Origin: Limosilactobacillus equigenerosi DSM 18793 = JCM 14505
GTDB taxonomy: Bacteria; Bacillota; Bacilli; Lactobacillales; Lactobacillaceae
NCBI RefSeq assembly: GCF_001311375.1
Contig: NZ_BBAS01000001.1
Coordinates: 124,001 to 188,000, forward strand
Direction: 5' to 3'
Length of the DNA: 64,000 nucleotides
Within the stretch, counting starts at the first letter, position 1, and each line of letters starts with the position of its first letter. The position numbers were made by a program, and so were the translations under genes. The notes below the pieces were generated by a model. It ran no database searches and had not been told where the DNA came from. It saw only the letters and a program-made list of their open reading frames with translations. Positions 21,257-29,394 of this stretch are shown here, in pieces.

Positions 21257-22300
21257 ATGAAAATTGAACAAACACTTTTTGGTGAATACGAAAATCAACC
21301 TGTTTACAAGTACACGATGACTAACGACCACGATGTGAAAGCGAGTGTCTTAAACTTAGCTGGAATTTGGCAAGAATATAGCATTCCAACTGCCAATGGT
21401 CACAAAAACTTATTATTAAGTGCTGACTCCGTCAATGGTTTCATGGGTAATGGGTTATGTTTAAATAAAGCGGTCGGTCGGGTGGCCAACCGACTTGACC
21501 ATGGTCAGTTCGAAATTGATGGTCATACCTACCAAATCGAACCAAACGATGGTGACAACGTGTTACATGGTGGGGCTCACACCTGGATGACTTATTTCTG
21601 GAACGTTGATACCCAAGTTAACACTGATGACGCCCAAGTTATCCTCACCCAAACCTTTACGGAAGCTGAAGATGGTTTCCCTGGGACGGAAAAGGTTAAA
21701 ATTGTCTTTACCTTAGCTAATGACAACAGTGTCTCCATTGATTATTATGGCCAAACTGATCAACCAACCCTCTTTAACCCGACCCAACACACTTACTGGA
21801 ACATCAGTGATGAAGGCGATGTCACCAACCTTGAATTACAACTTAATTCAACCCACCACTTAGCTGTTGATAGTGGTAAAATTCCCACAGGGGAAAAGGT
21901 GGCTAACGCAAACACCCCATTTGACTTTAGCAAACTTTCATCCCTTGGTGACGCATTAACACAAATGAAAGCAACGACCACGGAAGGTGGCTTTGACGAT
22001 TACTTTGAAGTCATCCCAACGGACTTTAACGCTCCCCAACCAGTCGCCGTCTTGCATGATCCAAAGACAAATCGGACATTACGGATGTACTCCGACCGGA
22101 ACTCAGTCGTGATGTACACTGCCAACGGGCTCGGCAGCGACCCAGATTGTGGCTTAACTTTGCCAAACAAAAACTGGGCTGGGGTGGCCTTAGAAGGGCA
22201 AACGTTGACGGATGCCATTAATCACCCTGGTTTTGGTGACACGGTTTTACGTCCTGACCAACCAATGCATAATAAGTTACAATTTAAAGCCGAATTTTAA
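21257..22300 (+). CDS. galM: aldose 1-epimerase (galactose mutarotase)
   Basis: Interconverts alpha and beta anomers of galactose or glucose. The 347-aa frame has NKAVGRVANRLDHGQF, the first catalytic His region LHGGAHTWMTYFW, the second in NPTQHTYWNISDEGD, and the C-terminal Glu in VALEGQTL. AGAGG precedes ATG 21257. It is monocistronic behind a cre site, with no other Leloir genes nearby. Confidence 0.92.
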   Translation: MKIEQTLFGEYENQPVYKYTMTNDHDVKASVLNLAGIWQEYSIPTANGHKNLLLSADSVNGFMGNGLCLNKAVGRVANRLDHGQFEIDGHTYQIEPNDGDNVLHGGAHTWMTYFWNVDTQVNTDDAQVILTQTFTEAEDGFPGTEKVKIVFTLANDNSVSIDYYGQTDQPTLFNPTQHTYWNISDEGDVTNLELQLNSTHHLAVDSGKIPTGEKVANANTPFDFSKLSSLGDALTQMKATTTEGGFDDYFEVIPTDFNAPQPVAVLHDPKTNRTLRMYSDRNSVVMYTANGLGSDPDCGLTLPNKNWAGVALEGQTLTDAINHPGFGDTVLRPDQPMHNKLQFKAEF

Positions 22301-22308
22301 GCAACATA

Positions 22309-22540
22309 AAGAGGCTGTGACATAGATCAGACAACCTCTTGAAAAATCGAACAGCGCAGTACGCAAATGGGCTCGCAACGTCGGAAATCCGAACGCTGCG
22401 AGCCTATTTACGCTTGCGGGGCGTGAAGACAAACTAAAATTGATCAATTTAATTTTAATAGTTTAACTATTTTAGTTCACTGACGATTGATAGCTACTAA
22501 GAAAGTAAACTTTCAAGCAGTTGTTCATGTCACGCTCCCT
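22309..22540. repeat. intergenic structured repeat bounded by GTGACAT/ATGTCAC
   Basis: The galM-to-antitoxin gap holds an outer pair GTGACAT (22317-22323) and ATGTCAC (22527-22533), and an inner long hairpin AAATGGGCTCGCA...TGCGAGCCTATTT (about 22364-22410) with a four-base loop. The left edge AAGAGGCTGTGACAT resembles a repeat edge common between genes of lactobacilli and staphylococci (from memory, not searched). It is unrelated in sequence to the AGGTCGTGAG elements. Confidence 0.5.
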
Positions 22541-22542
22541 TT

Positions 22543-22737
22543 CTATTCCTTATCTTTATTGATTGGGACGTAAAGTAAACTTCCGTCATCCAAGATTTCA
22601 AGTTGGTATTCATCCGTCACTTTTACTAAATGTTCAACTAACTTGGGCACCGTTAAAATGTAGCTTGTTCCTACCTTCCGATGCCGAACAATAATTGGTT
22701 CACCTGCATTCACAACGTGTCGATTTAATTTCTCCAT
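22543..22737 (-). CDS. AbrB/MazE-like antitoxin, orphan
   Basis: A 64-aa protein with a swapped-hairpin (SpoVT-AbrB) pattern: RHRKVGTSYILTVPKLVEHL, then DEYQLEILDDGSLLYVPI. Such proteins are DNA-binding antitoxins or regulators. ATG 22737 has GGAGAAAG upstream; the longer in-frame ATG lacks one. No toxin gene lies on either side, so it is either an orphan or a stand-alone regulator. Confidence 0.65.
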   Translation of the reverse strand: MEKLNRHVVNAGEPIIVRHRKVGTSYILTVPKLVEHLVKVTDEYQLEILDDGSLLYVPINKDKE

Positions 22738-22872
22738 AATCTTTCTCCTACTAATACAATATATATTAAATGTCATTCTTATGTATTTAAATATATCGTT
22801 TTTTTCAACAAAAAAAATTACTGAATTATGTTTCGATGATAAAAATTTTTTTAGAAATTTTCATCATTGTAT

Positions 22873-22911
22873 TAAAAAGCCAACCATGTTTATCAAAACA
22901 TGATTGGTTAA
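22873..22911 (-). terminator. terminator of the surface protein gene
   Basis: On the minus strand AACCAATCATGTTTT pairs with AAACATGGTTGG and is followed by five T, just after the stop at 22918. Confidence 0.8.
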
Positions 22912-22917
22912 CTCCAA

Positions 22918-24474
22918 TTAATTATCCTGATGACGGAACGTAATCATTCCAACCATTAAACTAAATAGTACCAAACCTAGTCCTACTAAGTTCCACTGGG
23001 TGCAAGTCCCGGTTTGTGGCAAGCTAGTTAATAAACTTGGCACTACCACGGCCGTTACTTTTTTATTCACCAACAACGGCGTCGGTAGCGTTAACTTCGG
23101 TAAATCATACGTCGGATAATCTCCTGGAATCTTCGTTACAATTAACGTATCTTGGGTCTGACTGACAGGAATTTCAATTCGAGTCGCACTATCATTTCCA
23201 ATCGTAATTGTAAATGGATTAAACTTCGCATATCCAGTCGGTGCTTTTGTTTCAGTTAAGGTATATGTTCCCTTTAACAAATCACCGCTCGTTAACACAG
23301 CTTCCCCATTGACATCCGTTGTTGTCGTTAAGTCAACCAATTGGCCAAGGTTATTTTTACCAACTAAGTTAATCGTGGCACCAGCTAATTGTTTTTGATC
23401 TGACCCAATTTTGTGTACCTTAACTTGATAACCTGCCCCTGTTGCTGAACCATTCGTTAAGAACACCTTATCAAGTAAACTCGTCGCTGGGGTTTGATTC
23501 GTCGTCGTTAACGTTGCTTGGTTTCCATACTCACCATTAACCAAACGATTACTTGGTACATCAAATTGTACTGAATATAGCAAGACCGCTCCTTGCGCTA
23601 AATCACCTAAGTTCAACTTAAACGAACGCATATCAGTGGCAAATGTTAATAAATTCGTCAACGAAGGGGTTAAGGATTCGGTCATCGTATACGTCGTCCA
23701 TGCTTTCGTAGCAGGATCCCAATCCCAATGAACCAAATCCAATTTAAATGACTTGGGATCATACGTCGTTCCTGGATAACCACTTAATTGATCAGTGATA
23801 ACGGCATTAGTCAACTTGGCTTCACTAGCATTAATGCGTAAAGCCCAATCAGTCCCATTGTGCGCCGTTGAATTCATTTGATATTTCGCAAATATTTCAT
23901 GCGGATTATCTTTAGGCACCACCGCCGTTACTGACGATGACTTAATTACTGGTTGATTATTGACCGAAATTGCCGTGTTAACCGTGGTTCCAGGAATCGT
24001 CGTCGGTGATAACCGTAATTGGAATGTTAGATTACCTTTCACATTTGAACTCGCCGCTGCGCGATCAGTAAAGCTAACGTTAACTCCATTTTTAATTGCT
24101 TCAACGTTGACATAATCATTCAAACTTAATGAATTGGGTTGAAAATTCAAATTATGATCCCAAGTCAATGCGAAGTAATCGCCGGCGACAACTGGTTGTC
24201 CTTGCGTATCAAAGTCAACATTCACTTGAACCGGTGTATACGAATCCAACGTGCGATCGTCAGGTATTCCTTTTACCGTCACTGTTACCTGCGGATTAAC
24301 CTGCTTAGTTTGAACGGTTGGCACCATCGAGTCCGTCGTTAACTTAGTTGTCATAGTGGTTTCTGATGATTCTGGTCGTTGCATAGTGATAGCTGCTTGC
24401 GCAGTAATTCCGCTCCCTAACAACATCCCAAAGCCACAAATTAAACCTAACCATTTAAACTTATGATGTTTCAT
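22918..24474 (-). CDS. LPxTG-anchored surface protein with SpaA/Cna-B type domain
   Basis: Cell-wall anchored adhesin-like protein, 518 aa. A signal peptide (KWLGLICGFGMLLGSG, cleavage near AQA) is followed by two N-terminal beta-rich regions resembling the adhesin Ig-like folds of MSCRAMMs (about 50-340), then a Cna-B/SpaA domain (GYQVKVHKIG to TETKAPTGY, about 355-435). The C-terminal sorting signal is LPQTG, a hydrophobic stretch and a short charged tail (RHQDN), recognised by sortase A. Ligand unknown. No sortase or pilin partner is adjacent. Confidence 0.87.
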   Translation of the reverse strand: MKHHKFKWLGLICGFGMLLGSGITAQAAITMQRPESSETTMTTKLTTDSMVPTVQTKQVNPQVTVTVKGIPDDRTLDSYTPVQVNVDFDTQGQPVVAGDYFALTWDHNLNFQPNSLSLNDYVNVEAIKNGVNVSFTDRAAASSNVKGNLTFQLRLSPTTIPGTTVNTAISVNNQPVIKSSSVTAVVPKDNPHEIFAKYQMNSTAHNGTDWALRINASEAKLTNAVITDQLSGYPGTTYDPKSFKLDLVHWDWDPATKAWTTYTMTESLTPSLTNLLTFATDMRSFKLNLGDLAQGAVLLYSVQFDVPSNRLVNGEYGNQATLTTTNQTPATSLLDKVFLTNGSATGAGYQVKVHKIGSDQKQLAGATINLVGKNNLGQLVDLTTTTDVNGEAVLTSGDLLKGTYTLTETKAPTGYAKFNPFTITIGNDSATRIEIPVSQTQDTLIVTKIPGDYPTYDLPKLTLPTPLLVNKKVTAVVVPSLLTSLPQTGTCTQWNLVGLGLVLFSLMVGMITFRHQDN

Positions 24475-24671
24475 TACTTAACCTCCTTTCCAAAAATTTG
24501 TATCCAGCATATCTTGGAAGATTGTGCTAAATATATATATTTTAATTTTATTAACTTAAGTCTTAAAAAAATACATAATTTGTTCATTGTTTTTTTACAA
24601 ATTACGCAATTTTATGGTTATTTTTAGTCCCATAATTTAAATCATATATATCAAATAAGGAATTCTTATCT

Positions 24672-24737
24672 ATGATTAATCAATATTGGGAAATGAAACA
24701 TCAACAATTTAAACAATTACTTGACCAAAAATTATAA
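24672..24737 (+). CDS. possible small peptide (21 aa)
   Basis: ATG at 24672 with AAGGA about 12 bases upstream encodes a 21-residue Gln/Lys-rich peptide (MINQYWEMKHQQFKQLL...) that ends eight bases before a strong terminator. The composition is amphipathic-helix-like, with no leader motif. It may instead be a small RNA. The rest of 24475-24826 is AT-rich without another gene. Confidence 0.3.
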   Translation: MINQYWEMKHQQFKQLLDQKL

Positions 24738-24744
24738 CCAATCC

Positions 24745-24782
24745 AAAAGACTCAGCCCACAAAGCAGGCTGAGTCTTTTTAA
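24745..24782 (+). terminator. intrinsic terminator
   Basis: AAAAGACTCAGCC, nine-base loop, GGCTGAGTCTTTTT. It marks the end of a short transcript from the plus strand, or serves the convergent gene ending at 24827. Confidence 0.8.
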
Positions 24783-24826
24783 GTAAGTTAAGATTTATTA
24801 ATTGCGCTTCCGCTTGAATCCAAGCA

Positions 24827-25640
24827 TCAACGAGGTTGATAAGCGACTTGCACGACCAAACCAAAGTCGGCATCCGTCAAAATCGCATTGCCACTGCGTC
24901 CCGGTACTTTATGGGGTCCCCCGGTTAAATACACGTTGGCCAAATAAATTTGATATTGTTGCATGGCTGCTTGAACTGGGGTCAATCCTACTTTTGTAAG
25001 TGTTGCCACCGGTTGGGCGGTCATTTGATTTACCCCAATCCAAACTTGCGTCCCCCGGAGTTCAAAGAATGGCGGCTGTTGGCCGCGATCCAAGGCATCA
25101 ACTGGCTTGCCCGTTGTTTGGTATTCTTCAGCAATTTCGGTATCAGTGAAACCATTGTAGTTCACCTTAAGTAATTGTTGACTCACCAATTCATCCGTCA
25201 CCGCCCGCAAATTAGCTTGTTGACTCGCACTAATTACCACTTCAGTATTAATGACATCTTCGTTCGCATAAATCCCATTTGATTGCCGATAGTTAGCTAA
25301 TTGTTCATGGCGTTCCCGGCGCTTGGCATCTTTAGCTTCCGGCGTTTCTGGGGTAAAACCAGTTAATTTCGTTAACTTCGGTGAAATAAAGTCATACTTT
25401 GAGGTCCGATCTAAAAAAATAGTAAATCGCATTTAAGTACACGTAATATGAAATCGCAATAATCGCTAATAAATACAATGATCCCCGCAACCAGGCATGG
25501 TTTTTGAGCAACATAAACGTGACGTAAACTAAATATAAATCTCCTAAGGCCGCAATAATCGTATAAATCCGGTTTTTAACCTTCACACTCATATTGAAGT
25601 AACCCAAGGAGCCATTAATCATATCTAAAAAGGTAAACAT
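24827..25640 (-). CDS. DUF6681-family membrane protein (frameshifted)
   Basis: Lactobacillar membrane protein of unknown function. The first 75 residues hold two to three membrane helices (NRIYTIIAALGDLYLVYVTF; LLAIIAISYYVYLNAIYYF). The rest is a hydrophilic cytoplasmic domain containing VINTEVVISASQQANLR and the conserved C-terminal part with TGGPHKVPGRSG. The two frames join if the seven-base run at 25413-25419 is read as six, giving FLDRTSKYD and 270 aa. It is the last gene of a five-gene minus-strand operon. Confidence 0.75.
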
Positions 25641-25644
25641 TTAT

Positions 25645-26034
25645 CTACTCGCCTCCTTGCTGGCTGGTTGGTGCATTATTCGTCGTAGTGTTAGTAGTCG
25701 TTGGGGTCGCCGTGGTCGTAGCTGACTTAGTATCCGTATCCGCGGTCGTATTTGTTTGCTGTTTACTTGGCGTCGTCGGGGTGGCAGTCGCCCGTGAGTC
25801 ATCAGTACTCGTATCAGTCGATGACACGCTTGATTTATCGACCTCACTAGTAGAACTCGACCGGTCATCTTGACTTAACGACCGTTCGTCTTGACTGAGA
25901 CTCGTGGATGTAGTTGAACTAATCGCCGCCCCATTATTCGTATTTGTCGCTTTATTCACCCCATAATTCGTTGCCCCCAAAGCTAACACTGCTGAAACAA
26001 GGGCAAACGGGGTTACAAATGGTGGTATTTTCAT
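25645..26034 (-). CDS. secreted or membrane-anchored Ser/Thr-rich protein
   Basis: 129 aa. An N-terminal hydrophobic segment (FVTPFALVSAVLALGATNYG) acts as signal or anchor, and the remainder is low-complexity Ser/Thr/Asp with repeated SLSQDxRS and TPTT. No enzymatic motif. ATG 26034 overlaps the Fur stop by four bases and has GGAGGA upstream. Such linkers often keep a protein at the cell surface, but the function is unknown. Confidence 0.6.
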   Translation of the reverse strand: MKIPPFVTPFALVSAVLALGATNYGVNKATNTNNGAAISSTTSTSLSQDERSLSQDDRSSSTSEVDKSSVSSTDTSTDDSRATATPTTPSKQQTNTTADTDTKSATTTATPTTTNTTTNNAPTSQQGGE

Positions 26035-26486
26035 TCCTGCTCCTCCGTAAGTTGTTGTGCGCAAGTAGCACATAATCCATATAATTCATAAGCATGTCCC
26101 AATAATTGGGCCCCAGGTAATTGGTCTTGAAAGTCCGCGGGATCAATTTCTGGCAAGCGGATTTCTTGCACCCGTCCACAACGTTGGCAAATAAAATGAT
26201 GATGATGCCCGTGAATCGGATCATCACACTTTAATTTCACGGCTTTACCTTGGCGACGTTGGGTAATTTCAACAATCCCTAACTCATTAAATTCCGTTAA
26301 ATTCCGATAAATTGTATTATGACTAACCCCGGGATAAATTGCCCGCATTTGATCATCTAATTCCGTAATATTTAAATACCGGTCGGGCGTGGCTGCTAAT
26401 AATTCTAACAAACTTTGCCGTTGTTTCGTAACCCGAATCCCATGCTGCCGAACCGTTGCCAAAGCTTGTTTTAATTGCTCAGTCAT
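26031..26486 (-). CDS. Fur-family metalloregulator
   Basis: 151-aa repressor with an N-terminal winged helix (VTKQRQSLLELL, SHNTIYRNL) and a metal-binding domain with HGHHHHF and two CxxC pairs (CQRC, CATC) for structural zinc. The His-rich loop is compatible with Zur, Fur or PerR; the sensing metal cannot be settled by eye. It overlaps the kinase upstream and the secreted protein downstream, so it is in one operon. Confidence 0.87.
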   Translation of the reverse strand: MTEQLKQALATVRQHGIRVTKQRQSLLELLAATPDRYLNITELDDQMRAIYPGVSHNTIYRNLTEFNELGIVEITQRRQGKAVKLKCDDPIHGHHHHFICQRCGRVQEIRLPEIDPADFQDQLPGAQLLGHAYELYGLCATCAQQLTEEQE

Positions 26487-27047
26487 TTAGTTCATCCCCT
26501 AATTCAGCTTGTACTAAGGCGGTTAGTTGTTGTTTCGTTTCGTCCCAGTCATCATTTACGATAACATGAGCGATATCTTTTAAAGCTGCCGGCAACGTTA
26601 AATCACGTTGAAATTCGCGGCTCGTAATCCGTGATTGAATTGAGGCTTGATCATCCCCGCGTTTCGTTAACCGGGTCACTAATTCATCCACCTTTGAAAC
26701 CGTTAAATAAATCACTACCGCTTGGTCACCGAGCGTTGCCGATACGTTTGCGCCCCTTGCGATTCTAAGACCATCACGGCGGCCGGATGCTTTGCCCAGC
26801 CCCGTTCTAATCCTTGCATTGAAGAACCATAGGCTTTGTGATCGTACTCGACGTGTTCTAATAAGTCTAAGTGACTAAAACTTGCCGGGGTTTCAAAATA
26901 ATAATCAATCCCATTTACTTCACCAGCGCGAGGGGGCCGGGTGGTGTGAGTCACCACCCGGGCAAAATTAAAGGTTTGTTGTAAGTATTCCTGCGCCGTC
27001 GTTTTTCCCGTTCCGGCCGGACCAACTAAAATAAAAACTTTCTTCAT
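26479..27047 (-). CDS. guanylate kinase-like NMP kinase (frameshifted)
   Basis: P-loop kinase with GPAGTGKTT and the guanylate-kinase pattern THTTRPPRAGEVNGIDYYF, EHVEYDHKAYGS and RITSREFQRD. The second frame carries the C-terminus. One base is missing near 26731-26737; repair (RQRLGDQAVVIYLTV) gives 189 aa. It probably phosphorylates GMP or a related monophosphate, as an accessory to the housekeeping Gmk. The start shares a base with the Nudix stop. Confidence 0.78.
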
Positions 27048-27463
27048 TACTTTTGCTCCGTCAAATGATCGTTAACCTGATCTAACAAGTTCTTTAAGTT
27101 ATCATACGTTAACCGTTGCCGGGCTTCTGCATATGGTAACCAAACGGCATCCTTAATTTCCACGGCTTGCAAATCAATCGTTACCGTTGCCGGAACTTGG
27201 ACCGTAAATAACGTCATCGTTTTATGATTGCCGTTGGGTAAATCATATTCAGTTTGAACGGCATAAGTCGCATCAATGTTTACTTGTAACTGGGTTTCCT
27301 CCCGAATTTCTCGGGTTGCGGTCGTCACTAAATCTTCATCGCCTTCGACATGCCCTTTCGGAAAGCCCCAAAAGTGGCCTGGATTTTGACTTTGCAATAA
27401 TAAATATTCAATTTGATTAGCTTGGCGGCGATATACCACGGCGCCACTCGTTCGTTCTAGCAT
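27047..27463 (-). CDS. Nudix hydrolase (Ap4A/MutT type)
   Basis: 138-aa Nudix protein. The box reads GHVEGDEDLVTTATREIREET, with GX5E and REXXEE intact and Gln in place of the usual Gly after EET. FPKGH and the N-terminal SGAVVYRR resemble diadenosine tetraphosphatases. It is first of the operon Nudix-kinase-Fur-secreted protein-DUF6681, all overlapping or within a few bases. GGAGG precedes ATG 27463. Confidence 0.85.
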   Translation of the reverse strand: MLERTSGAVVYRRQANQIEYLLLQSQNPGHFWGFPKGHVEGDEDLVTTATREIREETQLQVNIDATYAVQTEYDLPNGNHKTMTLFTVQVPATVTIDLQAVEIKDAVWLPYAEARQRLTYDNLKNLLDQVNDHLTEQK

Positions 27464-27580
27464 GATTTCCTCCTTAAAATTACTTTTTCTAATTGTTTTT
27501 TTAATCTTTTAACCAGTATAATTTATTCTATGTAATTCTACTACAAGTCGCACTATTAATTAACGGAGATTACTACGCCT

Positions 27581-28957
27581 ATGAATATTTTTCGGAAAGA
27601 ATCTTTAGATGCTTACCTCGGCGCGGATCGCCGCTTTGCTAAAACCCTCTCAGGATTAAACCTAATGACCCTCGGGATCGCAACGATTATCGGAACGGGG
27701 ATTTTCATCTTACCTGGGACCGTAGCAGCTACCACAGCGGGACCCGGCGTTACTTTATCATTCTTACTTGCGGCGATTGTCTGTTCGCTGGCAGCAATGT
27801 GTTACGCTGAATTTGCGTCATCCCTCCCCGTTGCCGGGAGTGCTTACTCCTATGGAAACGTGATCTTTGGGGAAATTATCGGTTGGTTATTGGGCTGGGC
27901 CCTAATCTTAGAATACATGTTAGCTGTGGCCGCCGTTTCAACTGGGTGGTCAGCTTACTTCCAATCACTACTCGCTAGTGTTGGTTTTAAGTTACCAACG
28001 GCCCTAACCGCTTCTTACAATCCGGCGCACGGCACCTATATTAACCTCATTGCCGTCTTAATCGTGGTCTTGGTTGGTTGGATTGTTGCTAAAGGAATTC
28101 GTGAAACGATGCGGATTAACAACATCATGGTAGTCTTGAAATTAGCTATCATCTTAGTCTTCATCGGCGTCGGTTTGTTCTTTATTAAACCCGCCAATTA
28201 CCAACCTTTTATGCCTTATCATTTTAGTGGGGTCTTAAAAGGGGCCACCGCCGTCTTCTTCGCCTTTTTAGGATTTGACGTCGTCGCCGCTTCAAGTGCT
28301 GAAGTTAAGAACCCCCAACGCAACATGCCATTAGGAATTATCGGCTCCTTATTAGTGGCCGCCCTACTTTACATGGGAGTTTCCATTGTCTTAACAGGAA
28401 TGGTTAAGTACACGCACTTAGATGTTGCCAACCCCGTGGCCTTTGCCTTAAATTACATCCATCACGGTTGGTTAGCCGACCTCTTATCAATCGGGGCCTT
28501 AATTGGGATGTTTACGATGTTGCTGTCAATGACCTACTCTAGTTCCCGGTTAGTTTATTCCATGGGACGGGACGGCTTATTACCAAAGGCGATTGCTAAA
28601 ATTGATCATCAGCAACAACCACACCGCGCTTTATGGACTGTGGTTACGATTGTAGCTTTAATGGGGGGATTAGTTTCCCTCGATCAATTAGCTAACCTTG
28701 TTAACTTTGGGACGTTATTAGCATTCACGGCCGTGTCCTTTGGAATTTTACCATTACGGAAGCGCCAAGACATTCCTAATCGTGGCTTTAAGGTCCCATT
28801 ATACCCAGTCTTACCAATCATCTCGGGGCTTGCTTGTTTAACCATGATTTGTTTCTTATCCAAAGAAACCTTAATCGCTGCTGGAATTTGGTTCGCGATT
28901 GGCTTAATCCTTTACCTAACGTATGGTTACCACCATTCACGACTCAACCAAAAATAA
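27581..28957 (+). CDS. APC-family cationic amino acid permease (YfnA-like)
   Basis: 458-aa transporter with about twelve membrane helices. The family signature GTGIFILPGTVAA lies in TM1, followed by FASSLPVAGSAYSYG and AFLGFDVVAASSAEVKNPQRNMP. It resembles the CAT subgroup of bacterial amino acid permeases. GGAG lies before ATG 27581. Single gene followed by a terminator. Confidence 0.88.
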   Translation: MNIFRKESLDAYLGADRRFAKTLSGLNLMTLGIATIIGTGIFILPGTVAATTAGPGVTLSFLLAAIVCSLAAMCYAEFASSLPVAGSAYSYGNVIFGEIIGWLLGWALILEYMLAVAAVSTGWSAYFQSLLASVGFKLPTALTASYNPAHGTYINLIAVLIVVLVGWIVAKGIRETMRINNIMVVLKLAIILVFIGVGLFFIKPANYQPFMPYHFSGVLKGATAVFFAFLGFDVVAASSAEVKNPQRNMPLGIIGSLLVAALLYMGVSIVLTGMVKYTHLDVANPVAFALNYIHHGWLADLLSIGALIGMFTMLLSMTYSSSRLVYSMGRDGLLPKAIAKIDHQQQPHRALWTVVTIVALMGGLVSLDQLANLVNFGTLLAFTAVSFGILPLRKRQDIPNRGFKVPLYPVLPIISGLACLTMICFLSKETLIAAGIWFAIGLILYLTYGYHHSRLNQK

Positions 28958-28973
28958 TCCAACACCACCGTTG

Positions 28974-28998
28974 CAATTCCGTTGTAACGGTGGTTTTC
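28974..28998 (+). terminator. intrinsic terminator
   Basis: ACCACCGTTGCAA pairs imperfectly with TTGTAACGGTGGT, followed by TTT, shortly after the permease stop. Confidence 0.7.
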
Positions 28999-29033
28999 TG
29001 TATATAGATACTTTTTAAGGAGCGTGGTTTCAT

Positions 29034-29392
29034 ATGAAACACTTTTACTGTTATCACAATTGTAGTACTTGCAAAAAAAAGCCCAACAATGGCTTGATAC
29101 ACACCACATCACTTACACAGCCACTGATTTAGTAGCCACCCCGCCAACAGCGGCCCAATTTTTAAGTTGGTTTGAACAATTTGATCATCCGCTTAAATAT
29201 TACTTTAACACCAGCGGTCAACATTATCGCCAACAAAATTTAAAAGCCCTCGTCCCAACTTTAACACCACAACAAGCGGCTGAATTGCTCAGTAGCGATG
29301 GCATGCTCATAAAGCGACCGTTAATGGTTGATGAACACCACTTAACTTGTGGCTTTAAAGTTGCTGAATACACCGATAAATGGAGTGAATAA
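29034..29392 (+). CDS. ArsC/Spx-family protein (frameshifted)
   Basis: Thioredoxin-fold protein of the arsenate reductase/Spx family. The start HFYCYHNCSTCKK lies in the first frame with the CxxC pair; KAQQWLDTHHITY onward lies in the second. The eight-A run at 29073-29080 is off by +2 or -1; six A would give CSTCKKAQQWL, as in the family. Length is 118-119 aa, normal. AAGGAG precedes ATG 29034. It resembles YusI-like members more than Spx. PepX begins two bases after its stop. Confidence 0.75.
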
Positions 29393-29394
29393 TC

